DNA of 42,032 nucleotides, taken from the NCBI GenBank assembly GCA_035504095.1, contig DATJSN010000019.1, positions 1 to 42,032 of the forward strand, given 5' to 3'. Positions within the stretch are counted from its first letter, which is position 1. Each line of letters opens with the position of its first letter. This document shows, one piece after another, positions 1 to 8,617 of this stretch. This stretch comes from DATJSN01 sp035504095 (GTDB lineage Bacteria; Planctomycetota; Phycisphaerae; WQYP01). The translations under genes were made by a program, and so were the position numbers. The notes below the pieces were generated by a model. That model did no database searches, was not told where the DNA came from, and saw only the letters and a program-made list of their open reading frames with translations.

Positions 1-1001
1 GGTGAAAGCAGCGCGACCGTTTTCCATTCCGGCTCCTGAAAACACTGGAAAACCAGGTTTATACCCGCGACCGAAATATGCGAAGCGCCGCCCGCATTGG
101 CTTTGGCGAAGATATCGTCGAAAAATAGCGGATGCCATTGACCGTGTAATTCAACTGCAACAAGCCGATCTTTAAGTCCCGGCGATTGGCTCGTCCACAA
201 GGGACGCACGGGAAAACGCAGATCGCCTGGATTGTGGTAATACGTTCCATACGGATTTTCTCGATATGCACTGTAGAGTGACAGAACGCCGGCAAGCATG
301 GTGGTTTGCGGGTACATGCTTTGCCAATTTGCCCAGGTAACAACCTGGCATGGCAGGGGAGTAAGTTGTTGATGTTTCGCGGCCGCCGGACCCGTGATCG
401 CGTAGCAGCCGATTTGACTCCATAGGCTCTCCTGGTTCACATCGGTCTGGGGATCATACAAAAGCATGTTGGAGTTATAGACCAACCCGCTATAGCCGAA
501 ATAAATGACTTGTCCTTTAACCCGCCGGTTAAAAACCAGCGCGCTGTCGCAAAAACCATCGTAAGTAACGCAGATTGGAACGCCGCCAAGTGTATCGTTG
601 ATGATGCCATGCCAATTCATCATGGGTATGGGATAGGCGCGCGCCTGGCCATTAATCACCACGCCGATGACACGATCCGGCCCCTGAATAAAACCGCCGG
701 CGTCGTTGAGAGAATCGTTGATTTTTCCCACGGCAACGGGTGTGAGCGTCGCCGGATTATTTAAAACGGGCAGGGTGTCTTTACTATTTCCGGAAGCGGC
801 GATTAAATCCTGATCAACCAGACATGGCGAAAGCGTGAATTCGTAACTGCTTACATTTTTCCCATCGCCAACGATGCGTGTAAATTCCCCTTTTTCCCAT
901 GGAATAATAATTTCCTGAACCATCAGGCCGATGGTCATGAGAACCATCAGAGCAAAAATCCAGTAACCGCGCGAAAAGAAGGCTATAAACGCATTTTTCA
1001 T
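1..1001 (-). CDS. DUF3179 domain protein, partial (3' end beyond window)
   Basis: An open frame of about 333 residues runs from an ATG at 1001 to the left edge without a stop. Residues 8-28 form one hydrophobic N-terminal helix (FALMVLMTIGLMV), so the protein is probably membrane-anchored with an exported body. The segment VVINGQARAYPIPMMNWHGI, then NDTLGGVPICVTYDGFCDSALVF, GYSGLVYNSNMLLYD and ESLWSQ, is the pattern of DUF3179, a family of unknown function. The usual TYCPLCGTA-like segment reads TYDGFCDSA here, so only one of its two cysteines remains. The C-terminus lies beyond the window. On the minus strand, the end motif of a dispersed repeat (GTTGGAGGCTCT) sits about 20 bases upstream of the start codon. 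Family assignment is from remembered motifs; the biochemical role is unknown. Confidence 0.8.
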   Translation of the reverse strand, partial: MKNAFIAFFSRGYWIFALMVLMTIGLMVQEIIIPWEKGEFTRIVGDGKNVSSYEFTLSPCLVDQDLIAASGNSKDTLPVLNNPATLTPVAVGKINDSLNDAGGFIQGPDRVIGVVINGQARAYPIPMMNWHGIINDTLGGVPICVTYDGFCDSALVFNRRVKGQVIYFGYSGLVYNSNMLLYDPQTDVNQESLWSQIGCYAITGPAAAKHQQLTPLPCQVVTWANWQSMYPQTTMLAGVLSLYSAYRENPYGTYYHNPGDLRFPVRPLWTSQSPGLKDRLVAVELHGQWHPLFFDDIFAKANAGGASHISVAGINLVFQCFQEPEWKTVALLS

Positions 1002-1017
1002 GGTAAGACAGAGTCTA

Positions 1018-1112
1018 AGAGCCTCCAACAAAATAAACTAGGGCAGACGCGCCTAAGAACTTCGGTCCCAGACAAGAAGTTTCGACGATGCAAGTATTAA
1101 AAATACAATATT
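1018..1112 (+). repeat. Remnant of the GAGCCTC dispersed intergenic element (copy D)
   Basis: The segment begins AGAGCCTCCAACAAAATAAAC, like the terminal repeat of the full copies. It continues with TCCCAGACAAGAAGTTTCGACGATGCAAGTATTA and a nearby AATACAAT tract, which matches the reverse complement of 25021-25067 in copy A. After about 1112 the similarity stops, so the rest of the element is lost or replaced. It lies immediately upstream of the DUF3179 gene. Confidence 0.75.
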
Positions 1113-1122
1113 ATTTCACATA

Positions 1123-1233
1123 GCCCCGGCCTTGGTCGGGGCAGAGATTTCCGAACACCGGAATTCGCTAAATTCTGCGCGTGATGAGCAAATTTAGTTG
1201 TTCGCAGATTGCCGCCCCCGGCAAGCCGGGGGC
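1123..1233. other. Two GC-rich hairpins in the DUF3179-ctaB gap
   Basis: Arms 1123-1131 and 1134-1142 (GCCCCGGCC/GGTCGGGGC) and arms 1214-1222 and 1225-1233 (GCCCCCGGC/GCCGGGGGC) form 9-bp stems with very short loops. They lie downstream of the ctaB stop on the minus strand and could end its transcript, but neither is followed by a T run. A partial CCCGATAGCAATCGG palindrome follows at about 1249. Nothing else is recognisable in the rest of the 1113-1297 gap. Confidence 0.4.
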
Positions 1234-1297
1234 TATATGGGAGGCAACTCCCGATAGCAATCGGAACTTCCGGCTGATTTTTTTAGAAGCCCTAACA

Positions 1298-2302
1298 TTA
1301 ATTCGAGGAATCGGAAACGACGTGCACCGTCGGATGAAGGCTTTGCCCAAGTGCGGCATTGCCGGACAGTCCCTGCGAATGATCCACCGCCATCATGAGT
1401 AAAAGCAGAGGCAGATAGATGACGCTGGCCAGAAAAACCCGCCGGGCATAAGGCCGCGTACGCTGTCTAAGCAGTTCAACCGCGAGTCCCGAAATCAAAA
1501 GTCCCAGCGCGATGGAAACTACCGCGTACCAGCCACCGGCGATGCCAAAAAGAGTCGCGGAAAGCCCCAGCGGGATTAAAAGAAAGCTGTAGATCAGAAT
1601 AATCCGGCAGGTGAGTTTGCCCGTCTGATCCAGAACGGGCAGCATGCGAAATCCCGCTCTGGCGTAATCATCGCGGTAAAGCCACGCCAAAGAAAGAAAG
1701 TGCGGAATCTGCCACACAAATAAAATCGTCGCCAGAATCCACGCCGCCGGCCCAAGATGACCCGTAGCGGCGGCGTAACCCATCATCGGCGGGATTCCGC
1801 CGCAAATCGCGCCTACGAGCGTATTGAGCGTGGAAATGCGTTTTAATGGCGTATAAATAAACGCATAAATGACCAGATTCAGCCAGCCCAGCAGTGTTAC
1901 TAAAAGATTAGAGCCCAGCGAAAGCAACAGGGTTCCGGCAAGGGCAGTAATGATAATAAAACCTAATACGGTATTGGGCCGCAGACGCCCGGAAGGCAGT
2001 GGACGCCGGCATGTTCGCTGCATTTGCGAGTCGGGCGTAATTTCAAAAAGTTGATTCAGCGCACTGGCGCTTCCGGCAAGCGCCCAGGTACCCAGCGCGG
2101 TACAGATCAAGGTAGTCCAGTGAATGTGGCCGGCGCTTCCAAGTACAAACCCTACAAGAGTCGTGATCACCACCATCGCGGTCAGGCGAATTTTCGCCAA
2201 TTCCGTCAGATCGTGCAAAAAAGATGGCGTAACTACCGCGTTATTCGCAGAAGCAGTTGTCACAGGTTCAATAGGTGTCGGCATCTGGGTTGTACAGCTC
2301 AT
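1298..2302 (-). CDS. ctaB: Heme O synthase (protoheme IX farnesyltransferase)
   Basis: 334 residues, a polytopic membrane prenyltransferase of the UbiA family. It joins farnesyl diphosphate to heme B to give heme O, a precursor of the heme A used in cytochrome oxidase. Visible motifs are the first Asp-rich region with MQRTCRRPLPSGRL (about residues 95-108), YTPLKRISTLNTLVGAICGG with IPPMMGYAAATG, and FVWQIPHFLSLAWLYRDDY with ARAGFRML. The sequence has eight to nine hydrophobic spans and is a little longer than typical because of a roughly 35-residue N-terminal tail. The family NxxxDxxxD motif is partly altered (NQLFEITPDSQM). It is divergent from ctaA, with 140 bp between starts, so the two heme-modifying genes probably share a control region. 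No cytochrome oxidase subunits are in the window. Confidence 0.93.
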   Translation of the reverse strand: MSCTTQMPTPIEPVTTASANNAVVTPSFLHDLTELAKIRLTAMVVITTLVGFVLGSAGHIHWTTLICTALGTWALAGSASALNQLFEITPDSQMQRTCRRPLPSGRLRPNTVLGFIIITALAGTLLLSLGSNLLVTLLGWLNLVIYAFIYTPLKRISTLNTLVGAICGGIPPMMGYAAATGHLGPAAWILATILFVWQIPHFLSLAWLYRDDYARAGFRMLPVLDQTGKLTCRIILIYSFLLIPLGLSATLFGIAGGWYAVVSIALGLLISGLAVELLRQRTRPYARRVFLASVIYLPLLLLMMAVDHSQGLSGNAALGQSLHPTVHVVSDSSN

Positions 2303-2442
2303 CGGCTCTCTTTTGCCCCGTGTAAACCATTCATTTTAGTAGGAACAGGTTAGCGGAACAACCGTAAGGTTTGGGGGGCTTGAAAACTGATCGCGTTTGC
2401 AACTAGCATGTATTCCTGACGATGTCGTAGCGGAAAGGTCAG

Positions 2443-3825
2443 ATGCCAGACCCTGAATTGCATACCCAAATTCCCCCAACTCAATTTTCGCACAGATACA
2501 CCAAACGGCGTTCTCATGGCGACGCCGGGGATATCCTGGCTATTGCCCTGGGAACAGCTACCGGCATGTGGACGACAGGCTACGTTTGCCGTATGCCCGG
2601 TGGGGTAGTTCCTGCACAGATCGTGCTGGTTCTCATGTTTCTCTGGCTTATTGGCGCCGGGGTTTTCGCAGCGATGCGAACCAGCCGCGGATGGCTCGGC
2701 GGTCTATGGGTCGGGTTGGTAACCGGATTATTTAACCTTCTGATTCTTGGGTCGCTGGGAAATGACCTCACCAGTGATCAGCGAATACTTGCTTATGCCA
2801 TGCTGTGGGGTCCGGCGTCTATTGGTGTTTGCGGCATTCTGGGCTCAGTTGGTGCATGGATCGGAACGCGATTCAATTCCCAACACCGTCAATACATTTA
2901 TCCTGAGGGAGCTTTTACCGCTATTACCGCGTGTTGCGTGCTGGTGCTGATTACCGTTGGCGGAATGGTCACGGGTTTAAACGCCGGACTTTCCGTTCCC
3001 GATTGGCCAAATTCTTTCGATTATGGCATGTTCCTGTTTCCTCTCTCACACATGACCGGCGGCGTCTATTTCGAACACACGCACCGTTTAATGGGAACGT
3101 TAGTGGGACTGGCAACGCTTATTCAAACCATTTATCTGTTTCGTCATGAACGCCGTGGATGGATCAAGGCGCTGGCGCTGACGGTCTTTTTTTTGGTCGT
3201 AGGGCAGGGAATCATGGGCGGTTTACGTGTAACGGGTCACTTTACGCTCAGCGATATTCCCGAGGCGATGGCGCCCAATACCACGCTGGCGATTGTTCAT
3301 GGTGCTTTTGCCCAGGTTTTATTTGCTCTGATGACGGCTCTGGCGGCATTTTGTTCACGCACCTGGATCAGCGAAACGCCGCCCAAGCCACGCTTGAGCG
3401 CCCGTATTGGCCGTTTGCTGAATTGGGCGCTCGTCGCTGTGCTATTGGTACAGTTGCTGCTGGGCAGTGTATTGCGTCATGTCGGGCACGTGCTGCCCGA
3501 ACATATCACGGTTGCATTGGTTGCCCTGATGCTGGCCATCCTTTGTGGCGCCCGCGCCTGGGGCGTGAATCTCGATCAGCCTATCCTGGGTCGGCTTGGG
3601 GCGGCGCTGCTTTGCGTAGTTCTGCTGCAGATCATGCTAGGCGTTTGTGCGGTCATCGTCATCGGCGGCGAGGCGCCGCTGAAAACTCCGGGCATGGGCC
3701 AGGCAATCATCACCACGGCTCATCAGGTAAGTGGGGCGGTTCTGTTGGCCATCGCCGTTTTGCTGGCGCTTTGGAGCATTCGCCTGGAATCGCCGGTAAG
3801 CATGGAAGAATTGTCCAGCCGTTGA
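2443..3825 (+). CDS. ctaA: Heme A synthase (COX15/CtaA family)
   Basis: 460 residues, integral membrane protein that oxidises heme O to heme A. The family body starts near residue 155. MVTGLNAGLSVPDWP (175-189) is the conserved loop after the first core helix, EHTHRLMG (211-218) carries heme-ligand His212 and His214, His286 lies in IVHGAFAQ, and later histidines lie in GHVLPEH and TAHQVSG. The first 150 residues add about three to four hydrophobic spans (30-48, 58-77, 86-105, 117-140) that are not part of the usual CtaA core. They may be a fused membrane domain. The ATG at 2443 is the first start of the frame. A weak promoter-like pair TTGAAA/TAGCAT lies at about 2380-2409. It is divergent from ctaB, which makes its substrate. 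Confidence 0.92.
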   Translation: MPDPELHTQIPPTQFSHRYTKRRSHGDAGDILAIALGTATGMWTTGYVCRMPGGVVPAQIVLVLMFLWLIGAGVFAAMRTSRGWLGGLWVGLVTGLFNLLILGSLGNDLTSDQRILAYAMLWGPASIGVCGILGSVGAWIGTRFNSQHRQYIYPEGAFTAITACCVLVLITVGGMVTGLNAGLSVPDWPNSFDYGMFLFPLSHMTGGVYFEHTHRLMGTLVGLATLIQTIYLFRHERRGWIKALALTVFFLVVGQGIMGGLRVTGHFTLSDIPEAMAPNTTLAIVHGAFAQVLFALMTALAAFCSRTWISETPPKPRLSARIGRLLNWALVAVLLVQLLLGSVLRHVGHVLPEHITVALVALMLAILCGARAWGVNLDQPILGRLGAALLCVVLLQIMLGVCAVIVIGGEAPLKTPGMGQAIITTAHQVSGAVLLAIAVLLALWSIRLESPVSMEELSSR

Positions 3826-3875
3826 GAATTTGAAATTCCATCTCTGTAACTAATGAGCTAACCCTTTTCCCTTTG

Positions 3876-4940
3876 TTACCGATGTGCCTCGACGTCGCGT
3901 TCTTTTTGGCGCTGCGTGGCTTTGCGCAACGTACGTTTTTCCAGCCAGGTTAAACTGTGCAAACCTTTCTCGTGTACTTTGTCCAAAATACGATCGATTT
4001 TTTCCTGATCGACGCGTTCCTTTTTAGCCTTACGCGCGGCCCACTTCATCCAGCCGCCGGCTGCTTTTTTCTTTTTGGTGTGCGGCGAATCATAATCGCC
4101 GGCGCTAAACGAACTAAAATCTTCCATTGCGGCCGGGCCATCCGCGAGCAATTCACGGCGGCGGCTGAATGAGCTAAAAAACAGCAAAACAAAAAAGACC
4201 AATGAAAAAAAGTTGATGGTGTACACAGCCAGAAGTATGAGCGGCACAGCCACGATCATACCCACCCAGCAGGTGATGTTCAGGGCACGATATCGGCCCG
4301 CGAACGGCCAGAGGATCGCGTGCAGAAGATTTGCACCGTCAAACCAGAAAAATGGAAACAGATTAACGAGAAACAGGGAGAGATTGATCAGATAAAACAT
4401 CAATAGTAAAGCGACGGCATAGTCTATCGTATGATGCATCTGCAAAGAAATAAACATCGAGGGATTCCAGAGTATTACCAGTGGATTAATCAGTAGCGGT
4501 AAATCCCTGTTGTGCAGAAGAAATAAAACCAACCCGCTTAAAAAGCCGGCAAAGATATTAGCAATGATGCCGCCGGCGTTGGCCAGAAAGGCCGCCCAAG
4601 GCGCTGGGGGATGTGAAGGTGGAACCATATTCCCGAACGGCCAGATTACAAAATCATGATGCGAACCGCCTACCAGCCGCGCGAAAATGAAATGGCCGAA
4701 TTCATGCAGCAACAGGGCGATTAAATAGGCTGAGAGCGCCAAGCCGGTGAGCGTCCAGGCGCCGGTGCGCACCGCCGTCATAATGATGAACAGAAACGTC
4801 AGCAATAGCCAGAAGTGCAGACGAATTTCTATTTCACCCAGGCGGCACAGCGCCAACGACCAGTTAATCAGCGACAAGGGACTATCGAACATGGCGCCTG
4901 CGGAGCCGCCGCGGTTGTAATCTCGATCACGCCAACTCAT
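3876..4940 (-). CDS. Site-2 protease family (M50) membrane metallopeptidase
   Basis: 354 residues from the ATG at 4940 (MSWRDRDYNRGG); a GTG seven codons upstream at 4961 is the alternative. The HEFGH sequence in LLLHEFGHFIFARLVGG is the zinc-binding HExxH inside a membrane helix. NLFPFFWFDGANLLHAILWP supplies the third zinc ligand region (N-x-x-P...DG). About six hydrophobic segments are visible, followed by a charged C-terminal tail with a helical KVHEKGLHSLTWLEKRTLRKA motif that resembles the C-terminal tail of some rhomboid-like proteins. Members of this family cut transmembrane or membrane-near substrates; the substrate here is unknown. The gene follows the NUDIX gene with only about 27 bp between, so they may be co-transcribed. 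Confidence 0.88.
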   Translation of the reverse strand: MSWRDRDYNRGGSAGAMFDSPLSLINWSLALCRLGEIEIRLHFWLLLTFLFIIMTAVRTGAWTLTGLALSAYLIALLLHEFGHFIFARLVGGSHHDFVIWPFGNMVPPSHPPAPWAAFLANAGGIIANIFAGFLSGLVLFLLHNRDLPLLINPLVILWNPSMFISLQMHHTIDYAVALLLMFYLINLSLFLVNLFPFFWFDGANLLHAILWPFAGRYRALNITCWVGMIVAVPLILLAVYTINFFSLVFFVLLFFSSFSRRRELLADGPAAMEDFSSFSAGDYDSPHTKKKKAAGGWMKWAARKAKKERVDQEKIDRILDKVHEKGLHSLTWLEKRTLRKATQRQKERDVEAHR

Positions 4941-4967
4941 AAACCCGCACTCAGCTTTCACCTCTGG

Positions 4968-5489
4968 CTAAAGTTTCAAAAGGTATTTTAGCAAAACGGC
5001 GATGGTTTTTCCGTCAACAATTAAATTTTCCCGGATCATCATATGGATTTGTTCAGGAGTTTTGGGCATTACGGTAATGTTTTCTGTGTCTTCGAGTTCC
5101 TGGGGACCGCTCTGGAGGTTAGTGGCGATAAAAGCGTACATTTTCTCCGTTAAAATACCCGGAGAAGTGTAAAACCAGCCAAACGGGGTAATTTGTTGGG
5201 ATCGGTAACCGGTTTCTTCCTCGAGTTCACGGCGGGCGCATTCGGCGGGATATTCGCCTTTTTCGAGTGTTCCGGCAGGCAATTCCCAGAGGGTTTCGTC
5301 CACGGTGTGCCGCAGATTCTGGATTAAAACGATCGAACCGTCCGGTAGAACCGGCAGGATAATCACCGCTCCCGGATGCAACACTACTTCACGTACTATT
5401 TCCCGCCCGCTGGTCGTGCGGACTTTGCGGAGGACCATATCCACGCGCTGGCCCTTAAATACAAGCTGATCGGAATGTTCACTAGGCAT
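4968..5489 (-). CDS. NUDIX hydrolase, ADP-ribose pyrophosphatase type
   Basis: 173 residues from the ATG at 5489. That start is chosen because an AAGGAG lies nine bases upstream, whereas the longer frame (from 5513) would begin before this site. The NUDIX box is complete: GTLEKGEYPAECARRELEEETGY fits Gx5Ex7REUxEExGU. The upstream ETLWELPAGTLEKGE and downstream FYTSPGILTEKMYAFIAT are typical of ADP-ribose and other nucleoside diphosphate sugar pyrophosphatases. It probably hydrolyses ADP-ribose to AMP and ribose 5-phosphate in the cytoplasm. It is divergent from uvrC (53-bp gap) and upstream of the M50 protease gene. Confidence 0.9.
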   Translation of the reverse strand: MPSEHSDQLVFKGQRVDMVLRKVRTTSGREIVREVVLHPGAVIILPVLPDGSIVLIQNLRHTVDETLWELPAGTLEKGEYPAECARRELEEETGYRSQQITPFGWFYTSPGILTEKMYAFIATNLQSGPQELEDTENITVMPKTPEQIHMMIRENLIVDGKTIAVLLKYLLKL

Positions 5490-5542
5490 TGAGAATTTCT
5501 CCTTTTTCACCAAGACCTAACAGAAGTCTATAATAAACACAA

Positions 5543-7117
5543 ATGACGCCGAACGAAGAAGAATTTGATTCCATCCCGCCTGAAGCAACCGAAGACGATC
5601 TGGACGAAATCGTTGAAGAGGTTCCCACCGGCGAGGTAAACATTCCCTTACCCACCGAAGAACCCGAAACACGCCTGAACCGTTTGAGGGAAAAGTGCCG
5701 GACGCTCGAGGAAGGTCCGGGTGTATACCTGTTCAAAGACGTTCGCGGCGTGGTGATTTACGTGGGCAAGTCGCGTTCGCTGCGCGACCGCGTGGGGAGT
5801 TATTTTGTTCCCTCGACCGACCTGGGCCAGTTCAAGCAGAAGTTGCTGGACTATATTGCCGATTTCGACGTGCTGGTGTGCGATTCCGAGGTCGACGCGC
5901 TGTTGATGGAGAACCGCCTGATCAAGGACGTCAAGCCGCGTTTTAACGCCCGAATGACCGACGGCAAAAGCTATCCATACATTGAAATCACCACCAATGA
6001 GGATTTTCCCGGCGTATATGTGACACGCAAACCGCAGGCGTCCGGCGTTAAACATTACGGACCATTCACCAGCGGCTATGCGCTCAAGCAGGCGCTGATT
6101 TATCTGCAGCGGGCGTTTAAGTTTCGCACGTGTCATCTGGAAATTCACGACGGCGACCCCAAACGCCGGTGGTTCAGACCGTGTTTGCTTTACGCCATCG
6201 GCCAGTGCACTGCTCCGTGCGCCGACCGGATCAGCAAGCAGGACTATGAAACGGACATCAATCGTCTGCGGCGCTTTTTGGAAACCAGCAGAGGGGACGT
6301 ACTCAAGGAAATGACCGAAGAAATGTCGGCGGCGTCGGCGGCAAAAGATTTTGAAAAAGCGGCCGTACTGCGCGACCAGATCAAAGCGCTGGAGGCGCTT
6401 TCCGAACGCGGCAAAACCGCCCGCGGCCTGCAACCGGAATTATTTTTCCAGGATCGCCAGGCGGGTTTAAAGCAATTGCAGGAAATACTTCAAATCCCTG
6501 AACCGATCCGCAGCATCGAGGCCATTGACATCGCGCATTTCCAGGGACAGGCCACCGTCGGTTCGCTGGTGAGTTTTATCGACGGCCGGCCATTCAAAGA
6601 TGGTTACCGGCGTTTTCGGATCAAGCACGTCACGGGTATCGATGATTACCGCTGCATTCAGGAGGTTCTGACGCGCCATTATCGCCATGCCGGCATTGGA
6701 GAAGCGCTTTATCCTGATGTCATTCTTATTGACGGCGGGTTGGGGCAATTACACGCCGCATTGGATGCGTTCAACCGGATGCAGGTTGCGCCGCCGCTGG
6801 TAATCAGCCTGGCCAAGCGCGAGGAGGAGATTTTTGTTCAGGGCCATTCGCTGCCGTTTAAATTGCCACGGACCAGTGCGGCGTTGAAGCTATTGCAATT
6901 CGCCCGCGATGAAGCGCATCGGTTTGCCCAAAGCTACCATCATTTGCTGATCGCCAAGAGACAGTTTGCCGATGCGGTCAAAGCGGGCCGCCGTGCACCG
7001 GCAAAAGCACGCCGAAGCGGTAAAGCTTCCAAAACCGATCCGGATATGAAGGTTTTAAATGTTCAACAGGTGCGGAAAATAACCAGCCGAATGAAAAAAG
7101 AAGGCAAGAAAGCTTAG
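5543..7117 (+). CDS. uvrC: UvrABC system protein C, lacking the usual C-terminal HhH domain
   Basis: 524 residues; UvrC makes both incisions around DNA lesions bound by UvrB. After an acidic 45-residue N-terminal tail, the GIY-YIG nuclease lies at about 56-135 (GPGVYLFKDVRGVVIYVGKS). A UVR/UvrB-binding coiled segment is at about 265-295 (AAKDFEKAAVLRDQIKALEAL). The RNase H-like 5' nuclease follows, with AIDIAHFQGQATVGS, DDYRCIQEVL, VILIDGGLGQL and FARDEAHRFAQSYHH, so the acidic/His active-site residues are present. The protein then ends in a basic tail (RRAPAKARRSG...RMKKEGKKA). The tandem helix-hairpin-helix domain that normally fills the last 60-80 residues of UvrC is not visible. It converges on proA with 7 bp between stops. 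Confidence 0.92.
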   Translation: MTPNEEEFDSIPPEATEDDLDEIVEEVPTGEVNIPLPTEEPETRLNRLREKCRTLEEGPGVYLFKDVRGVVIYVGKSRSLRDRVGSYFVPSTDLGQFKQKLLDYIADFDVLVCDSEVDALLMENRLIKDVKPRFNARMTDGKSYPYIEITTNEDFPGVYVTRKPQASGVKHYGPFTSGYALKQALIYLQRAFKFRTCHLEIHDGDPKRRWFRPCLLYAIGQCTAPCADRISKQDYETDINRLRRFLETSRGDVLKEMTEEMSAASAAKDFEKAAVLRDQIKALEALSERGKTARGLQPELFFQDRQAGLKQLQEILQIPEPIRSIEAIDIAHFQGQATVGSLVSFIDGRPFKDGYRRFRIKHVTGIDDYRCIQEVLTRHYRHAGIGEALYPDVILIDGGLGQLHAALDAFNRMQVAPPLVISLAKREEEIFVQGHSLPFKLPRTSAALKLLQFARDEAHRFAQSYHHLLIAKRQFADAVKAGRRAPAKARRSGKASKTDPDMKVLNVQQVRKITSRMKKEGKKA

Positions 7118-7124
7118 TTTTCAA

Positions 7125-8483
7125 TTACGTACGGATATGACCATCGCCGGTCACGATAAATTTGTACGTGCATAAATCAGCCGCGCCCATGGGCCCACGG
7201 GCGTGAAGTTTATCCGTGCTGATGCCGATTTCCGCGCCCAGCCCATATTCATATCCATCAGCCCAGCGAGTGGAGGCGTTGACCATGACGCTGGCGGAAT
7301 CGACCTGGGCGATAAACTGCTCGGCCGCGGCAATATCGCTGGTGATGATGGCGTCCGTATGTTGCGAGCCGTATTTGGCGATGTGCGCGATAGCGGCGTC
7401 AATCGACTGCACTTGTTTGATGGCTATTATCAAGTCCAGAAATTCCCGGCCCCAGTCAGCCTCGGTCGCAAGTTTTGCGTTCTGAAGCAAACCGAGGCTG
7501 CGGGCGTCGGCACGCATCTGAACTCCGGCCTCGCGATAGCGCGTCGCCAGGCGCGGTAAAACCTTGGGAGCCATTTCATTATGAACGAGGATGCATTCAA
7601 CAGTGTTGCACACGGCGCAGCCATCGACCTTGGCGCTGTAGGCCACTTTGACCGCCATATCCGGGTCGGCGAATTTGTCGATATAAATATGGCAGACACC
7701 TTTATAGTGTTTAATCACAGGCACCGTGGCCTGTTCCACCACGGCGCGAATCAACTCTTCGCCGCCGCGTGGAATCACCAGATCCACCAACCCCTCAGCA
7801 GTAACCAAAGCGCCGACGGCGGCGCGGTCGGTGGTGTCCACAAGCTGCACGGCATTAGGATCGATTCCCGATTTATTTAAAGCGTCGGTGATGATCTGCG
7901 CAATAGCGGCGTTGCTGCGGATGGATTCCCGTCCGCCGCGGAGGATAACGGCGTTGGCACTTTTAAGGCACAACGCGGCGGCGTCGCTGGTGACGTTGGG
8001 ACGGCTTTCATAAATAATTCCAATCACACCGATCGGCACACGCCGTTTTTCCACGCGCAAACCGTTGGGGCGCTGGTAAGCTTCAATCGTCTGGCCGACC
8101 GGATCGACCTGTGCGGCAATTTCATTTATGGATCGGGCCATCGCGTCGATCTTTTTTTCATCGAGGGTCAGCCGGCTGATCATGGCCGGCGCCAGGCCGT
8201 CGGACTGAGCCTGAGCGACGTCAGCGGCATTTTCTTTGATCAGTTTTGCCTTGTTATCAACAAGTTGTTGGGCAATGTTCAAAAGGGCGGAATTGCGCTG
8301 GTTTCCGGTGAGGGTGACAAGCTGCCGGGATGCCTGCCGCGCCTTACGCGCCATGGCGAGAACTTTATCGGTGATTTCCGCAGGGGTAAGTGTGGCAGGT
8401 TCGGCTTGCACGGGAACGGCTGCCACAGTTTTGCTGCGGGTCGTCGCGGTGAGCGTACCTGATTTGTTTGCTGCCTTGGCCAT
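7125..8483 (-). CDS. proA: Gamma-glutamyl phosphate reductase
   Basis: 452 residues. The enzyme reduces gamma-glutamyl phosphate to glutamate semialdehyde with NADPH, the second step of proline synthesis. Conserved blocks are IGVIGIIYESRPNVTSDAAALCLKSANAVILRGG (about 151-184), VDLVIPRGGEELIR, the catalytic Cys292 in CAVCNTVECILVH, and the C-terminal EYGLGAEIGISTDKLHARGPMGA. It is about 35 residues longer than usual because of an Ala/Thr-rich N-terminal extension without a signal peptide. proB is not in the window. The gene is convergent with uvrC. Ordinary family member; high certainty. Confidence 0.95.
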   Translation of the reverse strand: MAKAANKSGTLTATTRSKTVAAVPVQAEPATLTPAEITDKVLAMARKARQASRQLVTLTGNQRNSALLNIAQQLVDNKAKLIKENAADVAQAQSDGLAPAMISRLTLDEKKIDAMARSINEIAAQVDPVGQTIEAYQRPNGLRVEKRRVPIGVIGIIYESRPNVTSDAAALCLKSANAVILRGGRESIRSNAAIAQIITDALNKSGIDPNAVQLVDTTDRAAVGALVTAEGLVDLVIPRGGEELIRAVVEQATVPVIKHYKGVCHIYIDKFADPDMAVKVAYSAKVDGCAVCNTVECILVHNEMAPKVLPRLATRYREAGVQMRADARSLGLLQNAKLATEADWGREFLDLIIAIKQVQSIDAAIAHIAKYGSQHTDAIITSDIAAAEQFIAQVDSASVMVNASTRWADGYEYGLGAEIGISTDKLHARGPMGAADLCTYKFIVTGDGHIRT

Positions 8484-8617
8484 GAAAATATTTTAGCAGA
8501 TTTATTTTATTTTTCTTCTTTGTTCGAAACCACAATCCTGGCCAGGGCCGCGGCTGCATGAAACAGGTCTAAAATCCACTCTTGTTAGGTTGCCGATCAC
8601 GTTCTAGAATCGGCTTT

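Noticed and set aside
5648..6433. Long minus-strand open frame inside uvrC (261 codons)
   Set aside because: It is antisense to clear UvrC domains and has no family motifs; such shadows are common in GC-rich codon-position bias.
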